A stretch of DNA of 34,516 bases from a virus, in the IMG/VR virus record IMGVR_UViG_3300030943_000099, positions 1 to 34,516 of that record; one strand, 5' to 3'. The number at the start of each line of letters is the position of its first letter. Position 1 is the stretch's first letter. Position numbers and translations under genes: made by a program. Positions 7,324 through 13,980 of this stretch are shown in pieces. The notes beneath the pieces were generated by a model. It did no database searches. It had not been told where the DNA came from and worked only from the letters and a program-made list of their open reading frames with translations.

Positions 7324-8964
7324 TTACTTCTTCAATATTTCAGATAACGTCTGCCCAAACAACTGGGCACCTGCGTTATTGTCCAATACGGACGACAACA
7401 TCCGTGCCCGTTGTTGCAGCACGTTTATACGCTTCTCTTCAAACGATCCCGCACCCACAGCATAGTAATATGAAAAATGCTTTTGGTCAAGCTCTGGCAG
7501 CCACAACCTGTTACTAGCCTGTTCCACTGCCCCACTATTAGCACTTCCCAACTCTGCAAACAATACACTATCAGCAGAAGCCAGACTAATGCCCTCTTTA
7601 ACACTAGCAATTTGCCCTATGAACAACTTTACTTTGGGATCTGTGTTAAAGGCATCTATATTTGCCTGTTTATCCTTTGTAGGAGTTTCACCGTTGACCA
7701 TTGTAGCCCACTTCTTAAACGCTGTCAAGAGATCATTGGATGTAGCCCTGAACCAAGTATAAACAACCAACTTATCGTTCAACTCTAAGAAGTCTTTAAT
7801 CCATAGTATAATTTGAGACCGTTTCGCTGTATAAGAAAGGGATGCAAACTTAGCCATACGTTCATCTATCTCTTCCTCAGAAAGATGCTTAGTTTGCATC
7901 TCCTTTTTAAGTTTTGCCATTTCCTTATCATACAAAGCTGTATCAATTTCCATAGGCAGAAACTCGTGGAACTCTTTGGGGAGCGTCTTGAATACATCAG
8001 TCTTAGTGCGCCTAAAAATATACGGAGTAGTTAGTTCCCTCAGCTCATCTACGTTCGTGGCACCTTCAAAAGTATGACCAAAATAAGTTTGTTGAGGATC
8101 ACAATACCTGTATAGGAACGGCCAACGGTTTGCAAATTTTTTATCAAATACTGCTAACTGAGTCTGTAACTGAGCCACTTTGGACGTAGCAGGAGTTCCT
8201 GACAGGAGAACTTTATGAGGAACCGATTTACAGATATTAGTAAAAGCCTCTGTGGTCTTTACTGGAATCTGCTTACCTTTTTCTTCTCCCTTCTCTTTCT
8301 TGTAGACAGAGTAGTTGCCACAGCGATGGCTCTCATCAACCACGAAGTAATTAAATCCAAATGACGATAAATACTGCTGCCAATCATAGAGAATATCAAA
8401 GTTAATTATAACAAACTTAAACTTACTGGGGATCTCATATGGCGCAGTGCCTTCAAGAATAATAGAGTTCTTGTTAAGGCACTTCTTTATCTCCCTCTGC
8501 CATATAATTTTAACAGAAGCAGGACATACGATAAGAACTGGTAGCATTTCAGGATGCAGGAGTGTCCCCGATAGAGCTATAACCGTTTTTCCTAATCTTG
8601 GAGATAGTGCCAGCAAACAGTTCCAGTTAGATGCTTCTGCAAATCGAGTAGCCTGAAACTGATAATCCCTGAGCTTGTAGGGCAGAGAAGCCAACTTACC
8701 CTCATCTATATCCTTCTGAGGCTCTTTACCACGCATAGCAATAAGTGTCGCTTTTACAGGCTGAATCTCTGCTGGTAGTTCAAACCCCAGCTCCTTGAGT
8801 CTAGCTATATTGCTGGGAGTATTCTGCACACGCCAAAATTTCTTCTCCTGTGTCCACCATGAACCAGTAAGGCTTTTTACGGCATTCTTGATAGGCTGAA
8901 ACTGGTCTGGCGCAACGGAGAAACGGACAGCTAGGCCATCAGTAAGTAGTTCCACTTTTTTCAA
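7324..8964 (-). CDS. SNF2-family (SF2) DNA helicase, SMARCAL1/HARP-like, TTG start
   Basis: A 546-aa ATP-dependent DNA translocase. The N-terminal part (about 30-62, WWTQEKKFWRV...LKELGF) resembles the HARP module of annealing helicases. Motif Q/I: LRDYQ at 98-102 and SPRLGKT (121-127). Motif II is DESH (210-213), motif III LSGTP (254-258). C-terminal motifs V/VI are GISLASAD and QASNRLWLPE. HARP proteins remodel forks and anneal RPA-coated strands; in phages such helicases accompany recombination-dependent replication or restart. The start is TTG with AAGGA 7 nt upstream. It lies between the DnaB-like helicase and the primase, consistent with a fork function. Confidence 0.92.
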   Translation of the reverse strand: MKKVELLTDGLAVRFSVAPDQFQPIKNAVKSLTGSWWTQEKKFWRVQNTPSNIARLKELGFELPAEIQPVKATLIAMRGKEPQKDIDEGKLASLPYKLRDYQFQATRFAEASNWNCLLALSPRLGKTVIALSGTLLHPEMLPVLIVCPASVKIIWQREIKKCLNKNSIILEGTAPYEIPSKFKFVIINFDILYDWQQYLSSFGFNYFVVDESHRCGNYSVYKKEKGEEKGKQIPVKTTEAFTNICKSVPHKVLLSGTPATSKVAQLQTQLAVFDKKFANRWPFLYRYCDPQQTYFGHTFEGATNVDELRELTTPYIFRRTKTDVFKTLPKEFHEFLPMEIDTALYDKEMAKLKKEMQTKHLSEEEIDERMAKFASLSYTAKRSQIILWIKDFLELNDKLVVYTWFRATSNDLLTAFKKWATMVNGETPTKDKQANIDAFNTDPKVKLFIGQIASVKEGISLASADSVLFAELGSANSGAVEQASNRLWLPELDQKHFSYYYAVGAGSFEEKRINVLQQRARMLSSVLDNNAGAQLFGQTLSEILKK

Positions 8965-8967
8965 TGG

Positions 8968-9129
8968 TTATTCCTTATATGTTATACAGTCCCAGTCCAA
9001 CAAAAGCTCTTTAATATCATCTATAGCATTGTAAAGAGCCGCCTGTCCCGATTCACCACATACTAAAGAATCCTGCATATTATTTACCACCTTACCAAAT
9101 TCATTACGAATCTCATCCAATGTCTTCAT
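8968..9129 (-). CDS. hypothetical protein, 53 aa
   Basis: Small acidic, helical protein filling the gap between primase and SNF2 helicase. It begins MKTLDEIRNEFGKVVNN and ends LLLDWDCITYKE. The ATG overlaps the primase stop (ATGA), with GGAG within the primase end. Its own last codons supply the AAGGA used by the SNF2 helicase gene, which supports co-translation. Confidence 0.7.
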   Translation of the reverse strand: MKTLDEIRNEFGKVVNNMQDSLVCGESGQAALYNAIDDIKELLLDWDCITYKE

Positions 9130-10004
9130 AACCCCAGTTCTCCTTTAATTTTGCTAACGGCATCGTAATCCATGCCACCTAAGTCTTTCTCTGTCTCCAA
9201 ATCAACCACTGCAACCTCTTTTACCCCAAGGGCACTAATCCTATCAGCCAACTTCCTAGCCCGTTGCTGAGCCGGGGCCTCTGAGTCAAAGATTATAACA
9301 ACTTTCTTGTACTCGGTCAAGAGCTGTACTTGTGCTTCTGTGACAGAGGTTCCTAGAGTGGCACAGCAATTATCGCCGAATTTTAATGCGTCGAACGGCC
9401 CCTCAACGCAGACTACATAGCTCTTATTGCAATTATTCAGGTTAAATAACATCTTCTTAGGATCTACCAGAGCCTTTTCTATAGCAAGGGTTTTATATCG
9501 TAAATCTTGTCCTGCGTAAGAACGTCCCTGCCACGAACAAATTCGCCCATCTGTATCTATGATAGGTATAATTACCCTGTAAGCCCAGTCTCCAACAAAC
9601 CCGCCATCTCGAAATTTATATTTAGAAGTGAGTTCGTTAACATTAAATCCCCGCTTTTCGAGGTAACGTCTGGCAACCTTCCCTAGAGGGGCAAAATTAT
9701 AATCAAGCTGAGTGGCATTTTCTCGTATCTTTAGTCTTTGGACGTAATCAAACTCTGTAGAGTATTCTTTGAGGAGCTTGTTGTAGGGCACATCAGGCAC
9801 AGCCCACTCAAGATATTCTTTAAGTGGGATTGCACCTAGAACCCAAGAATAGATTGAACCATTAGCAGGATTCCACGCCGCATGAAAATCTGTGTCACTC
9901 ATTCCCTTAGAAGGACAAGGCAAGCCTACACGATTCTTGGATACTATACCTGAATGTCCATATGGAATGCCATAATCCCGACATAGTGAAATAATATCGA
10001 GCAT
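9126..10004 (-). CDS. DnaG-like TOPRIM primase without zinc-finger domain
   Basis: A 292-aa primase-type protein that should synthesise RNA primers for the lagging strand with the DnaB-like helicase. The DnaG RNA-polymerase core is visible: RRYLEKRGF (112-120), a beta-rich YRVIIPIIDTDGRI (about 142-155), TOPRIM glutamate EGPFDAL (201-207) and the acidic strand FDSE (239-242; the usual DxD reads DxE). The canonical N-terminal CHC2 zinc finger is absent; the first 60 residues instead read GLPCPSKG...FHAAWNP, a degenerate remnant. The ATG at 10004 has only a weak, distant ribosome site inside the end of the HNH/AP2 gene, so insertion of that gene may have changed primase expression. Confidence 0.9.
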   Translation of the reverse strand: MLDIISLCRDYGIPYGHSGIVSKNRVGLPCPSKGMSDTDFHAAWNPANGSIYSWVLGAIPLKEYLEWAVPDVPYNKLLKEYSTEFDYVQRLKIRENATQLDYNFAPLGKVARRYLEKRGFNVNELTSKYKFRDGGFVGDWAYRVIIPIIDTDGRICSWQGRSYAGQDLRYKTLAIEKALVDPKKMLFNLNNCNKSYVVCVEGPFDALKFGDNCCATLGTSVTEAQVQLLTEYKKVVIIFDSEAPAQQRARKLADRISALGVKEVAVVDLETEKDLGGMDYDAVSKIKGELGL

Positions 10005-10006
10005 AT

Positions 10007-10492
10007 CTATGCTGTTCTTCCGAACTCACCGTGGTATTTCTTTGATGCTGTGCAATACGCCTCGTGGCCTTCTAAAGCCGTATTGAAATATCCTAAAAAT
10101 ATATTTTTACCTTTGTACTTTATAGAAGTCCCGAACTTATCTCTTTCTTTACTATAAAAGACACCTTTATACCCCGACTTATTAGATTTAGACAATCTTT
10201 GGTTTATTCCATTCTGCTTCTGTGTACATTTCCTAAGATTGCATTTTCTGTTATCAAGGGTATCTCCATTCGCATGGGCACATACCCATCCATCATTTAG
10301 TTCCAAACCTAGTATCATTCGATGTAGACTATGCTTATAGGATCTTCCTGAATTATCTTTATAAGAATGTATAAAATATATTTTACCACATCGTCTAAAG
10401 TCAGTTGATCTGACGTGCCACTTATACTGCCTAACCCTATCATAATCTTCTTCGTCTATCTGCACTTTATAACCACAAAGCTCTATTTCCAT
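10007..10492 (-). CDS. HNH/AP2 homing endonuclease with substituted metal-site Asp
   Basis: 161 aa. N-terminal shared module (LCGYKVQIDEEDYDRV), HNH core with SLHR (55-58) and ANGDTLDNRKCNLR, then one AP2 domain at about 105-157 (SGYKGVFY...NIFLGYFNTA). The usual VDH reads CAH at 71-73, so the aspartate next to the key histidine is alanine. In I-HmuI the equivalent Asp binds the catalytic metal, so cutting may be lost or weak. The ribosome site AGGAGG lies 11 nt from the ATG. The gene is wedged 2 nt upstream of the primase start, splitting the operon. Confidence 0.9.
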   Translation of the reverse strand: MEIELCGYKVQIDEEDYDRVRQYKWHVRSTDFRRCGKIYFIHSYKDNSGRSYKHSLHRMILGLELNDGWVCAHANGDTLDNRKCNLRKCTQKQNGINQRLSKSNKSGYKGVFYSKERDKFGTSIKYKGKNIFLGYFNTALEGHEAYCTASKKYHGEFGRTA

Positions 10493-10520
10493 TTTTACCT
10501 ATTCCTCCTAAAAAATAAAA

Positions 10521-10594
10521 AGCCCCCAGACAGAATTGAACTGCTGACCTTAACCTTACAACAGGTACGCTACTACCAACTGAGCTATAGGGGC
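10521..10594 (-). tRNA. tRNA-Thr (anticodon TGT)
   Basis: Minus strand, 74 nt. The 7-bp acceptor stem is GCCCCTA/TGGGGGC (one wobble). The D arm carries AGTTGGTAG, and the anticodon loop is GTTGTAA, with T33 and anticodon TGT. The variable loop is 5 nt and the T loop TTCAATT. Geometry is exact, but three stems carry mismatches (13-22, 29-41, 49-65). CCA is not encoded. Functional or slightly degenerate. Confidence 0.72.
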
Positions 10595-10599
10595 GAAAA

Positions 10600-10674
10600 A
10601 GGAAGTGGCAGGACTATTCTTACCTGCAATGAGCCTCTTTTAATCGAGGTGCGTCTATCTTTCGCCACACTTCC
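10600..10674 (-). tRNA. aberrant tRNA-Leu-like gene (anticodon TAA)
   Basis: Minus strand, 75 nt. It has a perfect 7-bp acceptor stem GGAAGTG/CACTTCC, a Leu-type D arm (TGGCG...GACGCAC) and an anticodon stem CCTC/GAGG closing ATTAAAA, typical of Leu-UAA. The long variable arm of tRNA-Leu is missing (6 nt only), the anticodon loop is 8 nt if only four pairs form, and the T arm is GCAGG/CCTGC with a 10-nt loop lacking TTCRA. It is either a decayed tRNA or a non-standard tRNA-like RNA. Confidence 0.45.
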
Positions 10675-10783
10675 TGTCCGTTTTCGTATTTTCCGCGAGC
10701 CTCACCTACGGACAAAAGGCTCAAATCCAGTTTTGGTAGGTCTGGCAACCGGGGGAGACCTGTCACGGCCTCATTATCATAAA
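10675..10783. other. gene-free stretch with several strong stem-loops
   Basis: Perfect inverted repeats are packed here: TGTCCGT/ACGGACA (7 bp), GAGCCT/AGGCTC (6 bp, interleaved with the former, so the two are mutually exclusive) and AGGTCT/AGACCT (6 bp). No canonical tRNA could be folded on either strand and no T run marks a terminator. It lies within the tRNA cluster and is probably part of the structured RNA region. Confidence 0.4.
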
Positions 10784-10865
10784 AGGAGTGGAGAGGGCTT
10801 GTTCTCTCTCATGCTCGTGCTAATTCCATCTGAGGCAAGTCACCCAAATGCGACCGATCACCCCT
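10784..10865 (-). ncRNA. tRNA-sized structured RNA, no clear anticodon
   Basis: Minus strand, 82 nt. The terminal stem is AGGGGTG/CACTCCT (7 bp, one wobble). A D-arm-like GGTC/GACT closes a loop containing TTTGGG. A T-arm-like GAGAG/CTCTC (5 bp) directly abuts the terminal stem. No good anticodon arm can be drawn, and the T loop lacks TTC. It is probably a decayed tRNA. Confidence 0.35.
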
Positions 10866-10874
10866 AATAAGATC

Positions 10875-11075
10875 CTAAGACTTAATTACTGCTACAACCT
10901 TCTTAGCCTTAGCTACGATAACTGCCCCAAATAGTCCTGCAATCAGCAGAGCCAGATCGAATACAGCACCAAGCACAGCAATGGCTGCTGAGGATGACAC
11001 CCCGCCAATAAACAGCAGTACACCCCCCGCTACAAGCAGGATTGTTCCTGCAATTTTTGCAAACTTTGAATTCAT
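10875..11075 (-). CDS. small membrane protein, 66 aa
   Basis: Short basic N terminus, then two hydrophobic segments (about residues 9-27, IAGTILLVAGGVLLFIGG, and 30-55, AIAVLGAVFDLALLIAGLFG) joined by a serine turn, and a lysine-rich tail. A two-helix inner-membrane protein; a holin or a membrane anchor are possibilities only. The ATG overlaps the upstream stop (ATGA), with AAGGAG 5 nt before it inside the KKKKEKK end of the previous gene. Confidence 0.75.
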   Translation of the reverse strand: MNSKFAKIAGTILLVAGGVLLFIGGVSSSAAIAVLGAVFDLALLIAGLFGAVIVAKAKKVVAVIKS

Positions 11076-11215
11076 TTTTTCTCCTTCTTTTTCTTTGACT
11101 TTCCAGCAACATTAAGCGCGATGGCTACACTTTGGGTTTGTGATTTTCCCTTACCCATCTCTTTCTTGATGTTAGCTGAAACTATCTTGTCTGACGATCC
11201 TTTTTTCAAAGGCAT
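11072..11215 (-). CDS. small basic phage protein, 47 aa
   Basis: Begins MPLKKGSSDKIVSANIKKEM and continues GKGKSQTQSVAIALNVAGKSKKKKEKK. This pattern (KKGSS..ISANI..E...GK...QAVAIAL..A.KSK) is a widely occurring family of small phage proteins of unknown role; I recall the label DUF6496-like but cannot verify it. Strong AGGAGG, 8 nt before the ATG. Translationally coupled to the following membrane protein by ATGA. Confidence 0.8.
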   Translation of the reverse strand: MPLKKGSSDKIVSANIKKEMGKGKSQTQSVAIALNVAGKSKKKKEKK

Positions 11216-11226
11216 TATAGTACCTC

Positions 11227-11466
11227 CTATTTATTTACTGTAGTAGTACTCTTAATGAGGAGTCCCGTAAGCCAAGTGAGACACACAGAAACCCACCACG
11301 ACAGTTTCCCTGCAATAGCTCCCGAAGCAACAGCTGCTGGGAACACGGCAGGAATGACTACAGGCCAAATCAGCCACACAATAGTTCCACTAACGACTGC
11401 ACAAAATCCAATGAGGACTACTGCAACAATACTTGCAGACAAACCAGTAATAAACTTTGTCACCAA
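11227..11466 (-). CDS. small membrane protein, 79 aa, TTG or GTG start
   Basis: Two hydrophobic stretches (about 8-44 and 55-72) rich in Ala/Val/Ile/Trp with a short KLSWW link; a predicted two- or three-helix membrane protein. The start is TTG at 11466 or the adjacent GTG at 11463, both served by AAGGAGG (6 or 9 nt). It lies in a pair with the 66-aa membrane protein, downstream of SSB; holin-like roles are possible but nothing specific shows it. Confidence 0.72.
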   Translation of the reverse strand: MVTKFITGLSASIVAVVLIGFCAVVSGTIVWLIWPVVIPAVFPAAVASGAIAGKLSWWVSVCLTWLTGLLIKSTTTVNK

Positions 11467-11477
11467 CCTTATCCTCC

Positions 11478-11801
11478 TTAACCGATCTCAATATAATCGA
11501 GAGCTATCTTATCGTACTCCAACGTCTTGACCTCTCCAGTCTCTACGTCCTTGTACACCAACTTCTGCGTCTGCAAATGCCCCCGTCCACTGACGTAAGC
11601 CCCGTTGATAATTTTTTCTCTGAAATCTTCAACCATCTTATTCCAGATTACGACGTTATGGTTGTATGTCTTTTTACTATACCCATTGTCTCGCATAGAC
11701 TCAATAGTGAAATTAAGGGCTACTTTGTCTCCACTTACACTCTTATATGGACTCCCTATCACAGTACCTTCAAGCAAAACAAAATCTTTATCTGAGACCA
11801 T
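11478..11801 (-). CDS. ssb: single-stranded DNA-binding protein (OB fold), 107 aa
   Basis: Matches the SSB OB-fold pattern: an N-terminal LLEGTVIGSPYKSVSGDKVALNFTI strand pair, then HNVVIWNKMVEDFREKIINGAYVSGRGHLQT, the conserved W..K.AE...G..V...G.L module, and a final beta strand. The acidic C-terminal tail with terminal Phe seen in bacterial SSB is missing (it ends DYIEIG), so it may not recruit host SSB partners. The start is the ATG at 11801, with AGGAGG 9 nt upstream; a TTG 6 nt earlier is too close to the site. It follows a consensus promoter, consistent with strong expression. Confidence 0.85.
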   Translation of the reverse strand: MVSDKDFVLLEGTVIGSPYKSVSGDKVALNFTIESMRDNGYSKKTYNHNVVIWNKMVEDFREKIINGAYVSGRGHLQTQKLVYKDVETGEVKTLEYDKIALDYIEIG

Positions 11802-11831
11802 TATCAATGTCCTCCTATTGATGTATGGAAG

Positions 11832-11860
11832 ATTGTATCACACTACTTTTTATTTGTCAA
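11832..11860 (-). promoter_or_regulatory. consensus promoter, leftward, for ssb
   Basis: Minus strand TTGACA, exactly 17 bp, TACAAT. The expected start is near 11825, giving a short leader that carries the AGGAGG of ssb. Bases 11861-12017 upstream hold no convincing gene. Confidence 0.85.
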
Positions 11861-12017
11861 GTGCTCTAATTTTACTGAACTGTCAAACACTGATAAACAT
11901 ATAGGGCAGTACCAAATGCTAGTTGTTATACATAGATCATGCACCATATCAATACTTACAAAAGCCTTCTCTTGAATATCACATGTCTCTTTTGTCCATT
12001 ACTGTCTAAATCACACA

Positions 12018-12173
12018 TTATTTTACCTCTCTCTGTTTACTAACATAATTATTTGCTGCCCATTGTGCATATACATGTATGCAACCTTTACGATGTCCAA
12101 AAACGTATCCTACAACAAACCCCAGTCCTACCACTGCTAGAACTGCCATACCACACACAATATATACAATCAT
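12018..12173 (-). CDS. single-pass membrane protein, 51 aa
   Basis: One N-terminal transmembrane segment (residues 2-25, IVYIVCGMAVLAVVGLGFVV), followed by a polar tail GHRKGCIHVYAQWAANNYVSK. The ATG overlaps the stop of the preceding gene (ATGA), with GGAGG 8 nt before. Function unknown. Confidence 0.7.
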   Translation of the reverse strand: MIVYIVCGMAVLAVVGLGFVVGYVFGHRKGCIHVYAQWAANNYVSKQREVK

Positions 12174-12346
12174 TTTGTAACCTCCTCCACTACATGAAAA
12201 TCACTAATACCCTCGATCTCCTTAAAGGATGTCTCATCCACCAGATAGACTGTGTTCTTAGGAAATATCCATAGGGTTTTAGTATTATTCTTAAACCACT
12301 GAACCACTCGGCAATGCTCCAGATGGGCTTCTTGTTCTGATGGCAT
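12170..12346 (-). CDS. hypothetical protein, 58 aa
   Basis: Starts at an ATG inside TGATG of the previous stop; the ribosome site is weak (GAGGA about 13 nt away), so coupling is likely. It reads MPSEQEAHLEHCRVVQWFK..., then LWIFPKNTVYLVDETSFKE, a small alpha/beta protein. The end overlaps the membrane-protein gene. Confidence 0.62.
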   Translation of the reverse strand: MPSEQEAHLEHCRVVQWFKNNTKTLWIFPKNTVYLVDETSFKEIEGISDFHVVEEVTK

Positions 12347-12504
12347 CAGTATTTAGCATCCTCAATAAGTTCATTTAGCATATTGCAACAATCTGTAATT
12401 GATTTCTTAGCTTTGTCACTGATGCTATTACTAAGGTCATCCCTAGTATTCACTAACTTCTCGATTACTTTATAAAGTTCTGTTTCTTCAAAATGACTTA
12501 ACAT
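12346..12504 (-). CDS. hypothetical helical protein, 52 aa
   Basis: Helical, charged: MLSHFEETELYKVIEKLVNT, later DKAKKSITDCCNMLNELIE. GAGGTG lies 5 nt before the ATG. It overlaps both neighbours by 1-7 bp, in one tightly packed unit. No family recognised. Confidence 0.62.
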   Translation of the reverse strand: MLSHFEETELYKVIEKLVNTRDDLSNSISDKAKKSITDCCNMLNELIEDAKY

Positions 12505-12686
12505 TCCTTCACCTCTGCATCGTCAGCTTGAAACCAAATTGTCTTATTACAAAATGGGCATATATTAAAGGGTACTCCTCTACCCTCACTAGCGAACCAA
12601 TGCTCACCACAAGAAGTAGAAAAACGCAATTTTCCATTAATCTTAAACACATCAGGTTTCCAGAAACAACTTCCTCCACCTATCAT
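12498..12686 (-). CDS. small zinc-binding-like protein, 62 aa
   Basis: Cysteines at C7, C26, and a CPFC knuckle (C43, C46) within FNICPFCNKTI give a possible zinc ribbon. An aromatic GEHWFASEG lies between. Many phages carry such single-ribbon proteins of unknown role. The ATG overlaps the previous stop (ATGA), with AAGGGGG upstream. Confidence 0.68.
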   Translation of the reverse strand: MIGGGSCFWKPDVFKINGKLRFSTSCGEHWFASEGRGVPFNICPFCNKTIWFQADDAEVKEC

Positions 12687-12874
12687 TTAATTAGCCCCCT
12701 TTTATACTTATCAGGCGTTTCGATATAGTCACCGATTTCGGCAACGTTTTCTAACACATATTCGTGAGAGTGACTGAACCCATCACCGTTAAAATACCAT
12801 GTTTCGTTTTTTAGGTATGCTATTTCCCATTCTGTTGTAGCGTCTACGCGAACCCAATAATAACCATCTTTCAT
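12683..12874 (-). CDS. hypothetical protein, 63 aa
   Basis: The start is placed at the ATG at 12874, with GGAGGAG 6 nt upstream; the frame extends further back to a TTG, but that stretch is better explained by the broken frame next to it. It reads MKDGYYWVRVDATTEWEIAY, with W and G in GYYWVR...WYFNGDG, a pattern common in small phage proteins of the type 'DGYYWVR...W.IA...W'. Function unknown. Confidence 0.72.
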   Translation of the reverse strand: MKDGYYWVRVDATTEWEIAYLKNETWYFNGDGFSHSHEYVLENVAEIGDYIETPDKYKRGLIK

Positions 12875-12875
12875 A

Positions 12876-12986
12876 TTATGCTCCTCCAAGTACAGCCACA
12901 AAGGCTTGCACAGATATAATTTCAGGATAGAAATAAAATCCTTCACCTGAAACTGTATAATACCACCTATTTCACTCTGCAACCAT
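12876..12986 (-). pseudogene. short reading frame interrupted by TGA at codon 5
   Basis: An ATG overlapping the stop of the 84-aa gene (TGATG), with GGGGG upstream, starts a frame that hits TGA at codon 5. It is then open for 31 codons (NRWYYTVSGEGFYFYPEII...VAVLGGA) until a TAA that abuts the next ribosome site. The fit between neighbours suggests a former small gene broken by a nonsense change. Confidence 0.4.
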
Positions 12987-13240
12987 CACTCTTTGTCCCC
13001 CTTAATATCAAACATCTCATACGTCGGTTTGAGAGCTTGTTCTTTCTCCCAATTATCACCAGAATAGTGATAATCATGCCAAGCCATATAAATAGTCTTC
13101 CACTCAGGGAAACACATATAAGCTTGCTCCAACTGCTCCTGTACCCGTTTCCCCGGAAGAGCTACACCAAAGTAGTCATCAGAGAAATCAAAGTACCAAT
13201 CGAAATTCTTACAACGGTCGAAGTATTGTTTTTTAGTCAT
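12986..13240 (-). CDS. hypothetical protein, 84 aa
   Basis: The start is placed at the ATG at 13240 just inside the end of the zinc-ribbon gene (8-bp overlap), with GGTGAAG close by; a longer frame exists but would run through that gene. Aromatic-rich (FDWYFDFSDDYFGVALPG, IYMAWHDYHYSGDNW). No family recognised. Confidence 0.68.
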   Translation of the reverse strand: MTKKQYFDRCKNFDWYFDFSDDYFGVALPGKRVQEQLEQAYMCFPEWKTIYMAWHDYHYSGDNWEKEQALKPTYEMFDIKGDKE

Positions 13241-13364
13241 CTTCACCAAGATCTTCTTCAACACAAGTATCCCCACAAGAGGGACATATTGCTTCATCTG
13301 CTTCACTATATTCTATAGCAGCATCACTCCAAACAGAATGACAGTTATCACATACCCATGCCAT
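13233..13364 (-). CDS. zinc-ribbon miniprotein, 43 aa
   Basis: Begins MAWVCDNCHSVW and contains a second knuckle, ICPSCGDTC, so CxxC-x(22)-CxxC forms a full zinc ribbon; the tail is acidic (EEDLGEDD). This is the smallest kind of stand-alone zinc ribbon, possibly a nucleic-acid or RNA-polymerase-binding adaptor. AGGAG lies 9 nt before the ATG, and it is the first gene behind the perfect promoter at 13389-13417. Confidence 0.75.
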   Translation of the reverse strand: MAWVCDNCHSVWSDAAIEYSEADEAICPSCGDTCVEEDLGEDD

Positions 13365-13388
13365 AATTTCTATCTCCTTAATAATCAT

Positions 13389-13417
13389 ATTATAGCATAT
13401 TATCTATGCCGTGTCAA
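13389..13417 (-). promoter_or_regulatory. perfect consensus promoter, leftward
   Basis: Minus strand TTGACA, 17-bp spacer, TATAAT: both hexamers perfect. It overlaps the 3' end of the gene ending at 13400 and drives the zinc-ribbon miniprotein unit. Confidence 0.88.
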
Positions 13418-13621
13418 CTCATAATTCTCTCTAATTTCCTGCATCACACTGTCATACTGCTCCGGGGTGCAATTCTGTGATCCGCACACTGAGCAGATGA
13501 ATCCTTTATCAGTGAACTCTACCATAACTCCGTTATAATTGAGGGCATCATCCTCTATATAAGGAACGTGATCTGTGGTCTTTTTGCACTGGATACAGTA
13601 CATCTTACTTGTTGGTTTCAT
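13400..13621 (-). CDS. zinc-ribbon protein, 73 aa
   Basis: From the ATG at 13621 (AGGAAAT just before it): MKPTSKMYCIQCKKTTDH, later FICSVCGSQNC. Two CxxC knuckles 42 residues apart make a zinc ribbon. A TTG-started extension to 13708 is open but lacks a ribosome site at proper spacing. The last bases contain the next promoter. Confidence 0.68.
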   Translation of the reverse strand: MKPTSKMYCIQCKKTTDHVPYIEDDALNYNGVMVEFTDKGFICSVCGSQNCTPEQYDSVMQEIRENYELTRHR

Positions 13622-13704
13622 ATTTCCTGATTTTCTCCAAGCATTTCTTGTTCTGATACAACTTTCGTTTATACCATAGCCATATCCTGCATATAAACAG
13701 TTTA

Positions 13705-13980
13705 TCAATTAGTTGCATCTGTTTTCCCCCTATCAGGAAACATTCTATTCATATGTTCTTCTGTAGCTTTTTCTGCTCGTTTGATAGCTCTAGGCAACAG
13801 AAAGTATTTACCTAATGGGTAAAAAATAGGATATGTTATTAAGATATTTATGCTTGTAATCAAACTAAACAAGCACACAATAAAATGCCCAATACTAGTA
13901 ATACATCCTATAGCAGATTCCCATATATCTCCTAGTACATGCAGAATACTGGCTCCTAACTTTACATCAGACACTTTCAT
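13705..13980 (-). CDS. membrane protein, 91 aa
   Basis: The central hydrophobic region, about residues 20-62 (SAIGCITSIGHFIVCLFSLI, SINILITYPIFYPLG), likely crosses the membrane twice. A basic C-terminal tail follows (RAIKRAEKATEEHMNRMFPDRG). AGGAG lies 9 nt before the ATG, within the end of the small-terminase-like gene (14-bp overlap). Function unknown. Confidence 0.72.
   Translation of the reverse strand: MKVSDVKLGASILHVLGDIWESAIGCITSIGHFIVCLFSLITSINILITYPIFYPLGKYFLLPRAIKRAEKATEEHMNRMFPDRGKTDATN

Noticed and set aside
10600-10674. Ochre-suppressor tRNA
   Set aside because: With T33 fixed, the anticodon is TAA (Leu), not TTA; no placement gives a stop-reading anticodon with a proper stem.
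10415-10867. 150-codon plus-strand frame across the tRNA region
   Set aside because: It runs over the tRNA-Thr and tRNA-like genes and the 5' end of the HNH gene; no ribosome site and no protein-like pattern.
11956-12018. 20-codon minus-strand frame after the 51-aa membrane protein gene
   Set aside because: Overlaps the stop as TAATG with GAGGT nearby, but too short and basic to support as a gene.
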